64,000 nucleotides of DNA from Salinimicrobium sp049680855 (lineage in GTDB: Bacteria; Bacteroidota; Bacteroidia; Flavobacteriales; Flavobacteriaceae): positions 186,001 to 250,000 of the forward strand of contig NZ_JBMPGS010000002.1 of the NCBI RefSeq assembly GCF_049680855.1, written 5' to 3'. The notes beneath the pieces were generated by a model. The model was not told where the DNA came from. It did not search any database and was given only the letters and a program-made list of their open reading frames with translations. This document shows positions 23,840 through 33,542 of the stretch, in pieces. Made by a program: the position numbers and the translations under genes. The first letter of the stretch is position 1; the number at the start of each line of letters is the position of its first letter.

Positions 23840-26410
23840 TTATTCTTTTTCTGAAAGAACAAATTCAAGATCGTCTACAATATCACCATATTCAGAAACT
23901 TCAATTTCAAAAGCAGCGTTGGAAGAAGTTGCGGTATATCCCAATTTTTTAAGCTGGGCAGCATCAATTTCCGCAGTGTATTTTCCGGGAGAGAGCCCGA
24001 GGTGAGTAAAATATCCGTCGCCTTCGCTCAACACCTGTGTGACAAGTTCGCCAGAATCATTATAGAAATTAACCAATATACGTCCCTGGCCTCTTACGCC
24101 ACTTTTATTCTTAAAATAAACCATCCCTGCAACTTCCCCCAGCACTTCCACAGGTACAAAAATTTCCTGAAACTGGTTCGGCACGGTGTGAACCTTAATT
24201 TTAGGATTAGGAATTCTCCAGGCAATATTGTCAAGACTGGTAGGTTCAATTTGCAGCATGATATCCACGTAGGGCTGCAATTCTGTAATTCTTAAAACTG
24301 TACGATCTTCATTATAGGTGAGTCGGCCGGAATTTTTTAACTCAAGTCCGGGCACGCCTGGTTCCATACCGTCTTTGATCCCGTTGTTATTAAAATCGAG
24401 AAAGGGAATAATCGTTAGAGCGGCTTTCGCAACAGAGGTTCGGTTGTTTGCCATGACATAACCTGTATTGTCATCTAGCAGGAGACTTCCACGCGCCGAT
24501 TGCACAAAAGAGGAATTTTGGTTACCAATTCTGGAGGTAAATGCGGTTTGCGCAAAATTGAAGGTATATCGTAGCCCGACTTCAAAGATATGAGCCTTTC
24601 TGGTAAAATTATGTTCGTAAGCAAGGTTTAGAAAGCCGCCGTCAAAAACAGGCCGTTCCATTTCCATCGTAAGATTGTTCAGTCTTTCTTTGCTGAAATC
24701 ATACTGCAGCTGCGGGGAAAATAAAAACCGGTAAGGCAGTCGATAAGTTTGAGAAAGGGAGCTGTAAATGGTAGGTTTTTGGGTGCGATCATTATAAATT
24801 CCATAGGTAGTGAAATTGGTGCTTATTCCCATGAACGCACCTGAAAGTAATAATTGTGCCGTGGTGAATTCTGTAGTAGGCATAATGATCTGGTTGACGC
24901 TGAACCTGCTGAACATTGAAAATCCCCTGGTGCGAATAGGCGTCGAAAAGCTGATTTTTCGCTCCTCTAGATAATTATAATTAATAGCAGTCTGGTCCTC
25001 ATGATATTTTACATAATTCAAGTCCACCTGGAAACTTCTCGGACTCCGATAACTTAAGATTCCTTCTCCTTTTACTCCATACATATACTCTCCGGAAAAC
25101 AGGATGTTTGAAGCTAATCGAAAGGAAGTATTCAAAAATGGCATAAATTCCCCACTTTCTACTTCTGAAAGATATTCCACACCACCACCAAGGGTCATCC
25201 TGTTATTGAGTCCGTAGTAGAAATTAAATCGTGAAAACCTGCGGTTGTCTTCATCTTCAACGATTCCTGCAGAAAGGGTATATTCCACCTCGTTCTTCGG
25301 AACGAAATTATAAGGAATATTAATTACGCGATTCTCCACCCGTTCTTCTCCCCAGGGTCCGTAGAAACGAAGGCTTACAGCAGTATTCCCGTACATCAAA
25401 GGAACATCAAAAGAGTAGAATCCTGAAGCATCTGCCTCAGTAAAATCGACTAAAATATTATTGATATAAAGTTCAACCGTCCAACGAGGTTCTGTAAAAT
25501 CACTAAGAGCGTAGGTTCCAAAGGACCTGCGATTTTGCAAGGAGCTGTTACTTACCTGCACCCCGGCCACCGGTGCGAAAAGAGAAGAGGTGGCGCGTGT
25601 GAAAATTCGGCCTGCGGTTACCTGCTTGAAAAGTCTGCTGTCGTTGTTGACATATCGCCACTGGTAAAACTGGTTACGGGTATCAAAATCAACCCTTGTG
25701 GAATAATTAAGGAGTAAGTTTGTTTCCCCACCCAAAAGAACCGTTCCCAGACCTAATGTTAGACGATTGTCATTTTCAATGGCACTTTGTTGTGTTGAAA
25801 CCACCCCCCAATCGAGCATCCCGGCTTTAAAAAAAGGATTCCTGCGGGCGATACTGGTATCGGCCTTTACAATTCCTTTTACCTGATCAAGGTTTTCCCG
25901 CATTTTTTTCAACCTCATTTCCTTGATCACAGGCAGTTCAAGATTGGTTTCCATGTTTACTGAAAGGCTTCGGAAGGAGAAATTCGTATGAAGTCCAAAT
26001 ATTTCACCAAAGTAATTCGACTTAAGATAAAGTGTAGTAGGGGATTCTATAAAATCTGAAGAATCCAGCTGAAAAACCTCATTTTTGAAGGTTATTTCGG
26101 CAGTTTCAGGATTTATCTGGTACGTGGAATCGGGATGAATAATGAATCCGGAAATTCTGTTTTCGGTTTTTTCATTTTTTATTTTCAGGAATTGAAAAAG
26201 ATCGGTGACAGGCAAATAAGCATCCTGTCCTTTAATGGCAATAGGAATTTCAATTACCCCAATCTTTGGGATGTTCATTTCCACACTTAGCTCGTCGTAA
26301 TCTGAAAAATCCTGTGCAAAGACGCTCGTGCCAAACAGCAGAAAAAATAGTAAGCCTGGCAGTACATTTTTTAGAATTTCAGTAAGAAAAGCGGGGGAAC
26401 CTTTTTGCAT
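23840..26410 (-). CDS. Chaperone-usher-type outer-membrane usher
   Basis: The 856-residue protein has a signal peptide (about 1-32) and an N-terminal domain (about 35-200) with the short helical tail before the barrel. A long Arg/Tyr-rich barrel region follows ('FYQWRYVNNDSRLFKQVTAG', 'GRIFTRATSSLFAPVAGVQV', 'LYINNILVDFTEADASGFYS'). It shows 'RFYGPWGEE' and 'NFVPKNEVEYTLSAGIVEDE', typical of ushers of the alpha (CS1/TcfC) kind. The C-terminal region has Ig-like domains ('FLDFNNNGIKDGMEPGVPGL', 'GRILVNFYNDSGELVTQVLS'). It should translocate fibre subunits handed over by the chaperone. It is last in the operon, 15 bases after a DUF4402-like gene. Confidence 0.82.
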   Translation of the reverse strand: MQKGSPAFLTEILKNVLPGLLFFLLFGTSVFAQDFSDYDELSVEMNIPKIGVIEIPIAIKGQDAYLPVTDLFQFLKIKNEKTENRISGFIIHPDSTYQINPETAEITFKNEVFQLDSSDFIESPTTLYLKSNYFGEIFGLHTNFSFRSLSVNMETNLELPVIKEMRLKKMRENLDQVKGIVKADTSIARRNPFFKAGMLDWGVVSTQQSAIENDNRLTLGLGTVLLGGETNLLLNYSTRVDFDTRNQFYQWRYVNNDSRLFKQVTAGRIFTRATSSLFAPVAGVQVSNSSLQNRRSFGTYALSDFTEPRWTVELYINNILVDFTEADASGFYSFDVPLMYGNTAVSLRFYGPWGEERVENRVINIPYNFVPKNEVEYTLSAGIVEDEDNRRFSRFNFYYGLNNRMTLGGGVEYLSEVESGEFMPFLNTSFRLASNILFSGEYMYGVKGEGILSYRSPRSFQVDLNYVKYHEDQTAINYNYLEERKISFSTPIRTRGFSMFSRFSVNQIIMPTTEFTTAQLLLSGAFMGISTNFTTYGIYNDRTQKPTIYSSLSQTYRLPYRFLFSPQLQYDFSKERLNNLTMEMERPVFDGGFLNLAYEHNFTRKAHIFEVGLRYTFNFAQTAFTSRIGNQNSSFVQSARGSLLLDDNTGYVMANNRTSVAKAALTIIPFLDFNNNGIKDGMEPGVPGLELKNSGRLTYNEDRTVLRITELQPYVDIMLQIEPTSLDNIAWRIPNPKIKVHTVPNQFQEIFVPVEVLGEVAGMVYFKNKSGVRGQGRILVNFYNDSGELVTQVLSEGDGYFTHLGLSPGKYTAEIDAAQLKKLGYTATSSNAAFEIEVSEYGDIVDDLEFVLSEKE

Positions 26411-26425
26411 TAGAATTGTAAACTT

Positions 26426-26950
26426 CTATTGATGTATAAAGGTGAGGTTAAAAGTCCCGTTATACCGGCCGGCAGGTGCTGCGCTTTCGTTACCAATAGT
26501 CAATGTGCCACCAACGAAAACTTCATTTACTCCCGGCGGATTTGCCGTAGTAATAAAAGATTGTCCTGTACTGAAACTATTAATATCTAAATAAATTGTT
26601 CCGCCATTGGTGCCATTTAATTCCACACTATTAGGTGCAATGATTTGTAAAATAGTACCGGGATTTGCGGTGACATCAAAAAGGGCCGGGGAAGGGGATG
26701 CTCCAAGGTTTAATAAGAAAACATTCCCAGTATGCGTTCGGTTGCCATTAAAATCTACAGTTACCGTGCCACCACCTTCTCCCGTGGTGAACGCTCCAAA
26801 ATTAAGAAACTGCGAAGTATTTACTTCCACCTTAACAGGGATAGGCGGATTTTCCTGGGCAAGCATTGGAAAAGCTCCTGAAAGAAAAAGTATCAAAAAT
26901 GCTATTTTCAAGAGGTTTTTATCTGTAGCAATAGGAATTAATGTAATCAT
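26426..26950 (-). CDS. DUF4402-like fibre subunit next to the usher
   Basis: The 174-residue exported protein has a signal peptide ending near 'MLAQE'. It has the DUF4402 pattern: 'SQFLNFGAFTTGEGGGTVTV', 'PALFDVTANPGTILQIIAPN', 'VFVGGTLTIGNESAAPAGRY' and the end 'GTFNLTFIHQ'. It differs most from the other three copies and is separated from them. Its ATG overlaps the stop of the adhesin gene by 4 bases, so it should be made in step with the adhesin. It could be the adaptor that joins the adhesin to the fibre, or a minor pilin; this is inference. Confidence 0.75.
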   Translation of the reverse strand: MITLIPIATDKNLLKIAFLILFLSGAFPMLAQENPPIPVKVEVNTSQFLNFGAFTTGEGGGTVTVDFNGNRTHTGNVFLLNLGASPSPALFDVTANPGTILQIIAPNSVELNGTNGGTIYLDINSFSTGQSFITTANPPGVNEVFVGGTLTIGNESAAPAGRYNGTFNLTFIHQ

Positions 26951-29900
26951 TTTTTTACCAGTACTTTTTTAGTGAAAGGTGCTTCTTCTGAAAGATAACT
27001 GATGAAATAAACTCCTTCACTTCTTATTCTTTCGATCTCCACACTTTCCTGTCCCTGCACTTTCAACACATCCAGGATCATTCCGTTGACTGTACTTATG
27101 CGCAGGCTTCCTTTTTCTGTGGGTTTGAGGTTCATTTTCACAGTGACTTTTCCGTTAGTTGTCTTTACGCTAAAAGGTTCGTCGAAAACCACAGCAGGAT
27201 CTGTTAACCGGGTTGGAGAAAACATGAGGTAGAATCTTGAATCATTTTGCCCTTTTTGAGACCTAAAGCGGTATTCAGGTTCTTTCGTAAGATCCTGTGC
27301 CAGTCTCTTATTCAAATCGACCAAATAGATATAGGAAGTAGGGGAATTCTCAAAATCTTTCAGCTGTATTATCACGTTTCCTTCTTTTTTGGTTTCAAGT
27401 CCCAGAGGTATTCTCACAGAGTTATGAAATTCAGGATTTGGGATGGCACTAATTGCCAGCTTTTCATTAACAGGAGTAATGCTGTAGAGATTAGGAACAT
27501 TCACTGCCGTATTCATGAGTTTATGAGCATCCATATCTTTCTCAAAATTCAAGGTTGCGAAAGAATTGAAATAGATAACAGCAGGATCATTCATTTTTTC
27601 CCCTTCGTATGAAGCTGTAAGCCTTATCAATTCGGTAGAATTTTTATAGGATTGTTTCAGGAAAGGTTGAGAGAAATTATTTACCCTTACCTCGTTGGTC
27701 ATCCCAAAAGATGCAATGGTAGGAGAATCATCGGGCGTGACATCGCTTACATGTACAAAGAAGCCTTGCATGGAGGGAATGATACCGCTGGATTTTCCAT
27801 CATCGCTTTGAATTCCATTTACGAAAGAAGTGTATGTTCCCGTATAGCGGTTTTCGCTTCCTGCCGTAAAGAAATATATGGCATCATCTATATTAGATCT
27901 TGTCCAGCCTTCCGCAGCATTCCAGTCAATAGGAGAAGGGTAGGGGTTTCCAACGAGATTAAATCCTTGAGTATATTCGCCATTGTGGTTATAAAGGGTT
28001 CTGGAAAAGGCATTATTATTTACCGTTCCGGCAATCTCCACTGTTTTGGCTGTGCTTTCGCTTCCAAAATTAAGTGCATAACCTTCCAGTGCGTTCAATG
28101 CTGCAGTTGTCGTAGTATAGGTTTCCCAGCCGGTGGCATCGTTTCCTGCTGCATCTTCCCTATCTTCATTATAACTGTAGAAATTTGGAAATTCAGCCGA
28201 AAGATCCACATAGCTTGAAAAATCTCCTACTGTGGAATTCTGAAACGGCACGCTGAAATATTTATATCCAAAAGAATTATCAAGGTAACGTTGCATTTTG
28301 ACAGTTCCCTGAATTTCTCCATTGCCAGAACCATCTATTAATGCGGTTTGTATTTTATTGGATATTAAAGTCAGGTTATTATTGGTTTCAAAAATGCCAT
28401 TTTCAGCCTTTAATATTCCGGTGATTTCTAATATTGCTTTAGATGTTACCCCACTACGGTTGTTGATCGTGAGGTTTTTGATCCTGTTCTTTTCAAACGC
28501 CCCTGTAGGAATGATTTGAGCCGAATTACCAACAAAAGCAGTAGCTCCATTTTCAGAATTAAAGCGCCCCGAATTGGAGAAAATACCGGCAATCCTCAGT
28601 TCATTATTTATAACCTGCACGGTTGTTCCGTCTTCAAGAGTCAGGTTTTTACAGAGTCCGATGTTTCCAGTGTTCAGGATTGGGTAATTCTCCAATCCCG
28701 AAGGAATAAGCACATTGGTTTGTAATGTGGGCAGGGCATTACAGCTCCAGTTTGCTGGATTGTTCCAGTTGGTATCTGCAGTGCCGGTCCATTCCCATTG
28801 TGTTTTTACCTGAATTGTAAAAAAAATTTGCGGATTTGTATTTGCACATGAAGTTCCTAGATCGGTGATTTTCTCTACCTCAAAAGTGGTCGTTTCATAG
28901 ATAGGAATTCTTTCTGAAAATTCTCTCTCGTTGATAAGAAGATTCTGAAAGCTACTTCCATTCATTCGAAGATCGATACGCCATGGCCCAGTTCCCGTAA
29001 ATTCTCCTTCAACAGTTGCATATTGTCCCTGGCAAATACTTTCAGGAGCATTTACAACAGCAGTCGGTAACGGGTTTACTGTGACTTTTAATACATTGGA
29101 AATCTCGGCCTCACAATTACCGGAACTTACAACCCGTCTTAACCAGGTGGTTTGTGAAACATTTCCAGGGGAAAAATTTTGATTGATTGCTCCTGAAATT
29201 GGATTAAATCCGTTGTTTTCTCCAGTTGTGCTCGATTCCCATACATATTCATACATACCCGTTCCACCGGAAGGAATTGAGCCTGAAATATTTTCGGAGG
29301 AAGTACCCTTGCAAAGGTTTAAGGTAGCGCCTGTAGAGGTTTCAAAAGCAATTGTATTATTAGAAAGCGCAGGATTTACGGTAATTTTTAGAACGTTAGA
29401 ATCTAAACTGTTACAAACCCCAGAGGAAACATTTCTTTTGAACCAGGTAGTTTGTTCAAGTACACCGGGACTGTAGTTTATGCTATTACTTACTCCCGCT
29501 GCAGGAACAAACCCTTCGTCTGGACCCGTAGTGCTGCTTAACCACTGGTAAGAATAGGTACCGTTGCCGCCGCTTGGTGTACTTCCTTCCAGAATGTCAG
29601 ACTCCACATTACCACAAATGTCTTGTGCACCCAAAATCCTGTTTCGTGAAATTTCCTGTTGTACAGTAATGGTTACAGAAGCGTTTGGGTCATCGTTTAT
29701 GCAACCGGTAGATCGGTCAACAATTCTGGTAATGTTAAACGTAGTGGTTTCATTTATTGGAAATACTTCTGAGAACTCATTTGTATTTACAGAAATGTCT
29801 TGCACGGCAGTACCATTAATCTCTACAGTCACAAGATAAGATCCGCTGCCGGTAAAACTTCCCGAAAGAATGACTTCACCTGCCCCGCATAAGTCTGTAG

Positions 29901-32592
29901 GACTGGCAGTGATTTCCATTTGAGGAGTTTCTTTAATTACAAGATGTGCAGGACTTGATTGGTGAGTGGTAGTATAGCTATAATTCTGGTTAATTCTATT
30001 ATTGGTACTCTGTACGTTAACCTCCCTAAAAATATAATATTCTCCGGGTTCATTGAAGGGGGGAGCGGTAACATCTGGAGTGAGATCTTTCTGATTTGCT
30101 CTTGAAATAGCAATTTTTTTCCCATTTTTAGAAGTGCTGTAAAACCATTGAAAACCGGTGCCTATTGTTGTAATTCCATTAGATAAGGTAATTTCATCTC
30201 CAAAAATAGTTGCAGCAGTTTCAGTACCACAAATAGCTTGTTCTACAGCTCCAGTTAATCTGTTCTCTGTTACGGGTTGGAAATTCTGAAACTCAACCAC
30301 ATTCCCACCACTGTTTTCATAGTATTCATAGGTAAGAAGGTTTTCTTCCTGATTAAGATTTAGAAGAACATTTGAATCTGTTGTAGGAGATCTATCCATC
30401 CAGTTATCATGAACCGTTTCTCCGTTAACTTTTAATCTTATCCCGTCGTCTGACCCCAAATTGGCTACATAAAGTCCATTTTTGGAAGATTGGTTAAGGT
30501 AACGAACGGAAAACTGCTGCGTATAAATAGAATTAGCACCTGTACCATGGGAAACTTGAAAACAATTTATAATACCTCCAAAGTTTTGAGAAAATTCCTC
30601 CCTTTCAGAATATGTTCCAACATAGGTGCCAAATTCTCTGTCATCATATACGTGCCCTATCCAGGAATTTGTGCCATAAGCATTTTCATCTGTGGTAGGG
30701 ATAGTATATGAATTAACATCTACTACCGTGGTAGCTACTTCACTGGTACATTCATTTACAGTGGCGGTGACAGAATATTTACCGGCGTGACGCTCATTCA
30801 CATTAAGAATTGAAGGGTTTCTTTCTGAAGAAGTAAAATTGTTTGGCCCTGTCCAATTATAAGTGGCTCCTTCAATATTAACTGCAGCTAAGTTTAAAGT
30901 AGCACCAATACATAGAGGGCCATTATTAGAGGCTGTAGGATTAGGAACAGGCGTGGTGACTTCAATTTTTATCGCATTGGAAATATTTGCCGCACAATTT
31001 CCTGAAATTACTTTTCTTCGGAACCAAGTAGTTTGCTTTAATGGACCCGGAGCGTAATCTTTAGATTTATTATCTCCCATGGCTGCCGAGAAACCTGTTG
31101 AAGATCCCGAGGTACTACTTTCCCAAAGATAAGAGAAGGAATTACTTCCTGAAGGTAAGGTTCCAGGTATAAGTTCTGGAGTTTCACCACTGCATATTGT
31201 TTGTACAGTTTCTTTATAGGTTGCCTGTACAACTAATTCCTTAACGGTACCTACACAAGGATCTCCAAATGTGCTATTATTAGCAGTAATTGTAGCGGTG
31301 TTATTGCCAATCAAAAGTTTTTCTACAATAGATTGACTGGAAGTGGAGTGACACGTACTTTTCTCAAAACTACCACAAGTACCTGTAGGTGTACCATAGC
31401 TGGCAAAAATTACAGAGGTAAAAATATTGCCTTCGGGCGCAGTGATGTTAAGAGTTCCGTTTTCACCTACTCTTCCACAAACTGTAGGGCCAATTCCATT
31501 ATTATAAATGGATTCATCTATCTTCACTGAAGTCGAAGCAGGTTCGCTTTCATTTCCGTTAATTACAGCCCTAACGGAGTAAATGCCAGATTGATTTGCA
31601 GTAACATTTTCAATAAAAGGGTTCTGCAAATTAGAAGTAAATTGGTTAGGTCCTGTCCATTGATAGGTTGCGCCAGAAACAGTTGAAGCATTTAATTGTA
31701 AAGTTCCTCCCACACAAATTGGACTGTTACTAGAAGCTGTTGGAGAACTTACATTCTTGATTTCAAGAATACTAGGGTTCGAATAATTTACCGCCTGGTA
31801 GTTATTAGCCAACCTGTTGTTCGAGCTGGTTAATTTAGCCTGTCTAAATATGTAGTAGGTACCAGGAGAATCAAAAGGAGCCTTAGCGGTAGAAGGAGTA
31901 TAAGTTGCCCCTGTTGCTCCCGAAATTGGATATTTTGTTCCTCTCTCAGTCTTACTGAAATACCATTGATAACCAGAGCCTGTTGGGGAAATACCATTTG
32001 GTAAAGCTCCGAAAACATCCCCACTTATGGGTTGCCCCATATTTTCTAAAAAAAGTGTTTGAGAAGTGTTTTGAGTTAAAACATTTTCTATAATACGCAC
32101 GGCATTACCAAAACTAATTCGGTTATCTCCTGAATTTTCATAATAATCTAGAACAAGATTACTTGTGCCGGTAAGGCTTAGCAGAATATTAGAATCTACC
32201 GTATAACTATGATCACTCCAATGGTTGTAAATTAATTTATCATCAATGGCGAGCCTACTTCCGTCATCAGACCCGATTGCAATGGTAAACAATCCTTTTG
32301 CGGAGCTATTCATTCTATATCGAACAGAAAAAGTTTCAGCCCTGACCTCTCTATAACCTAAATAAAAGCTGCCATTATTGGTGAAGAAATTTTGTTCAAA
32401 AACAGGATCCTCAGTGTAACTACCAAGATAATTTGTAAAGGTCTCATTATATGAAATATTTCTATTGGTCCCATCGTAAACATGACCAACCCAACTGTTC
32501 ACTCCATTTTCATTTTGCCCCTGCACAAAGCAACTTCCAAGCATGCATATGCAGATCGTAAAATAACGTAGAAGAGTAGGGGGGGGATTCAT
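26947..32592 (-). CDS. Giant multidomain surface adhesin with PA14, SUEL-lectin and T9SS domains
   Basis: The 1881-residue protein has a signal peptide (about 1-25) and two PA14 domains (about 30-170 and 640-775; 'NSWVGHVYDG', 'GSDDGSRLAIDDKLIYNHW'). A SUEL-type galactose/rhamnose lectin domain (about 370-459; 'CGRVGENGTLNITAPEGNIF', 'ASYGTPTGTCGSF', 'FGDPCVGTVKELVVQATY') is followed by Ig/PKD-like repeats, each with 'TTWFRR' or 'SGNC' motifs. The C-terminal part (about 1805-1881) ends 'GVYFISYLSEEAPFTKKVLV' plus KK, like a type A T9SS sorting domain. It should be a cell-surface adhesin binding sugars. A C8 run lies in codons 3-5. Confidence 0.88.
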   Translation of the reverse strand: MNPPPTLLRYFTICICMLGSCFVQGQNENGVNSWVGHVYDGTNRNISYNETFTNYLGSYTEDPVFEQNFFTNNGSFYLGYREVRAETFSVRYRMNSSAKGLFTIAIGSDDGSRLAIDDKLIYNHWSDHSYTVDSNILLSLTGTSNLVLDYYENSGDNRISFGNAVRIIENVLTQNTSQTLFLENMGQPISGDVFGALPNGISPTGSGYQWYFSKTERGTKYPISGATGATYTPSTAKAPFDSPGTYYIFRQAKLTSSNNRLANNYQAVNYSNPSILEIKNVSSPTASSNSPICVGGTLQLNASTVSGATYQWTGPNQFTSNLQNPFIENVTANQSGIYSVRAVINGNESEPASTSVKIDESIYNNGIGPTVCGRVGENGTLNITAPEGNIFTSVIFASYGTPTGTCGSFEKSTCHSTSSQSIVEKLLIGNNTATITANNSTFGDPCVGTVKELVVQATYKETVQTICSGETPELIPGTLPSGSNSFSYLWESSTSGSSTGFSAAMGDNKSKDYAPGPLKQTTWFRRKVISGNCAANISNAIKIEVTTPVPNPTASNNGPLCIGATLNLAAVNIEGATYNWTGPNNFTSSERNPSILNVNERHAGKYSVTATVNECTSEVATTVVDVNSYTIPTTDENAYGTNSWIGHVYDDREFGTYVGTYSEREEFSQNFGGIINCFQVSHGTGANSIYTQQFSVRYLNQSSKNGLYVANLGSDDGIRLKVNGETVHDNWMDRSPTTDSNVLLNLNQEENLLTYEYYENSGGNVVEFQNFQPVTENRLTGAVEQAICGTETAATIFGDEITLSNGITTIGTGFQWFYSTSKNGKKIAISRANQKDLTPDVTAPPFNEPGEYYIFREVNVQSTNNRINQNYSYTTTHQSSPAHLVIKETPQMEITASPTDLCGAGEVILSGSFTGSGSYLVTVEINGTAVQDISVNTNEFSEVFPINETTTFNITRIVDRSTGCINDDPNASVTITVQQEISRNRILGAQDICGNVESDILEGSTPSGGNGTYSYQWLSSTTGPDEGFVPAAGVSNSINYSPGVLEQTTWFKRNVSSGVCNSLDSNVLKITVNPALSNNTIAFETSTGATLNLCKGTSSENISGSIPSGGTGMYEYVWESSTTGENNGFNPISGAINQNFSPGNVSQTTWLRRVVSSGNCEAEISNVLKVTVNPLPTAVVNAPESICQGQYATVEGEFTGTGPWRIDLRMNGSSFQNLLINEREFSERIPIYETTTFEVEKITDLGTSCANTNPQIFFTIQVKTQWEWTGTADTNWNNPANWSCNALPTLQTNVLIPSGLENYPILNTGNIGLCKNLTLEDGTTVQVINNELRIAGIFSNSGRFNSENGATAFVGNSAQIIPTGAFEKNRIKNLTINNRSGVTSKAILEITGILKAENGIFETNNNLTLISNKIQTALIDGSGNGEIQGTVKMQRYLDNSFGYKYFSVPFQNSTVGDFSSYVDLSAEFPNFYSYNEDREDAAGNDATGWETYTTTTAALNALEGYALNFGSESTAKTVEIAGTVNNNAFSRTLYNHNGEYTQGFNLVGNPYPSPIDWNAAEGWTRSNIDDAIYFFTAGSENRYTGTYTSFVNGIQSDDGKSSGIIPSMQGFFVHVSDVTPDDSPTIASFGMTNEVRVNNFSQPFLKQSYKNSTELIRLTASYEGEKMNDPAVIYFNSFATLNFEKDMDAHKLMNTAVNVPNLYSITPVNEKLAISAIPNPEFHNSVRIPLGLETKKEGNVIIQLKDFENSPTSYIYLVDLNKRLAQDLTKEPEYRFRSQKGQNDSRFYLMFSPTRLTDPAVVFDEPFSVKTTNGKVTVKMNLKPTEKGSLRISTVNGMILDVLKVQGQESVEIERIRSEGVYFISYLSEEAPFTKKVLVKK
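32579..32586 (-). repeat. Homopolymer C8 tract just after the adhesin start codon
   Basis: The coding strand reads ATG AAT CCC CCC CCT, so eight C follow in positions 7-14 of the gene. A gain or loss of one base would shift the frame at codon 3. This is the classical arrangement of a phase-variable surface protein, though eight bases is short for such a tract. Confidence 0.8.
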
Positions 32593-32632
32593 TTTGAGTG
32601 AAGGTAATTGTTCTCTATACGTGACAGTTTGA

Positions 32633-33457
32633 TTACAAATTATAATTTTCTTTTGCCAAAATTTGGCCGTTCTCTTCTGAATATAATATTACCAACTTTC
32701 CGCTGCTTAAATCTACTTCTCCGGCCTTACGTAGTTCAAATGAGAAATTTCTTTTTGAGTTTGGGGTATATACTGAAACTCCTTTTACCATTCCCACTTC
32801 TGTAGTTACTCCGGAAGGGGAAATATGATCTACTTTTATATTTCCGTAGACCGACATATTTCCTGTCCGATTTAGAACGAGGGATAACATAGGATTTTTG
32901 CCAGTTTGCTGTAGTTGAATATCACTCAGCTCCATTTGGGTTGTGGAATCTCCATGCCTAATGATAATTGGAATGCTTATTCCAAATACAGTTTTAATAT
33001 TTACCGAAATTCCTTCTCCTTCCTGAACTTCTTCCTCCCCCAAAGCTGTTTGTTCTTCAACTGCTCTAAAATACATATGAGAGCGATATTCGCCTTGTTC
33101 AAGATTTCCGGTGCGGGTAAGTTGTACTCGAATTGTTTGAGCTTCATTTGGCGCCAGACTTACGCGTCTAGGGAAATATCTAAGGAAATCTTCAGCAAAG
33201 CGCTGTCCTTCTTCAGGAACTTCCACCTGTTCAAAGTTGCCGTTTTCAGTCATCTTGTAGTTGACGAATGAAACAGCATATACAGCAGTATCGCTTCCTG
33301 TATTCGCCAGATTAATTTCCTGAGACCTCTGAGAACCGTCGAAAACAAGCCTCTTTGGCATAATCATAAGATCGCCCTGAGCTTTGGCAATTTCTGCAGA
33401 GAAAAGAAAAAGAAATAGAAAAGAAAACGTGGAAAACCTGAGTAGTTGTTTTTTCAT
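32633..33457 (-). CDS. PapD-like periplasmic fimbrial chaperone
   Basis: The 274-residue exported protein has a signal peptide ending near 'AEIAKAQG'. It then shows the PapD-type first domain: 'MIMPKRLVFDGSQRSQEINL', 'YFPRRVSLAPNEAQTIRVQL' and 'EYRSHMYFRAVE'. These hold the conserved Arg that anchors the pilin C-terminus in known chaperones. The second domain follows ('GISIPIIIRHGDSTTQMELS', 'LVLNRTGNMSVYGNIKVDHI'). It should bind DUF4402 subunits in the periplasm and pass them to the usher. It starts the chaperone-adhesin-DUF4402-usher unit and has its own promoter-like box. Confidence 0.85.
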   Translation of the reverse strand: MKKQLLRFSTFSFLFLFLFSAEIAKAQGDLMIMPKRLVFDGSQRSQEINLANTGSDTAVYAVSFVNYKMTENGNFEQVEVPEEGQRFAEDFLRYFPRRVSLAPNEAQTIRVQLTRTGNLEQGEYRSHMYFRAVEEQTALGEEEVQEGEGISVNIKTVFGISIPIIIRHGDSTTQMELSDIQLQQTGKNPMLSLVLNRTGNMSVYGNIKVDHISPSGVTTEVGMVKGVSVYTPNSKRNFSFELRKAGEVDLSSGKLVILYSEENGQILAKENYNL

Positions 33458-33496
33458 GCGGGGGCACTAATTTCAGTCAAACTTTATTACTTAGCA

Positions 33497-33504
33497 CAAA
33501 TGTA
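33497..33504 (-). promoter_or_regulatory. -7 box for the chaperone-usher unit
   Basis: On the minus strand the bases are TACATTTG, a full match to TAnnTTTG, 40 bases before the chaperone ATG. The -33 element is not clear. It would give the chaperone to usher genes a transcript separate from the upstream DUF4402 genes. Confidence 0.5.
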
Positions 33505-33542
33505 AGTAAAAGAAGACAAGAACGTTAAGGATTTCTGAAAAT

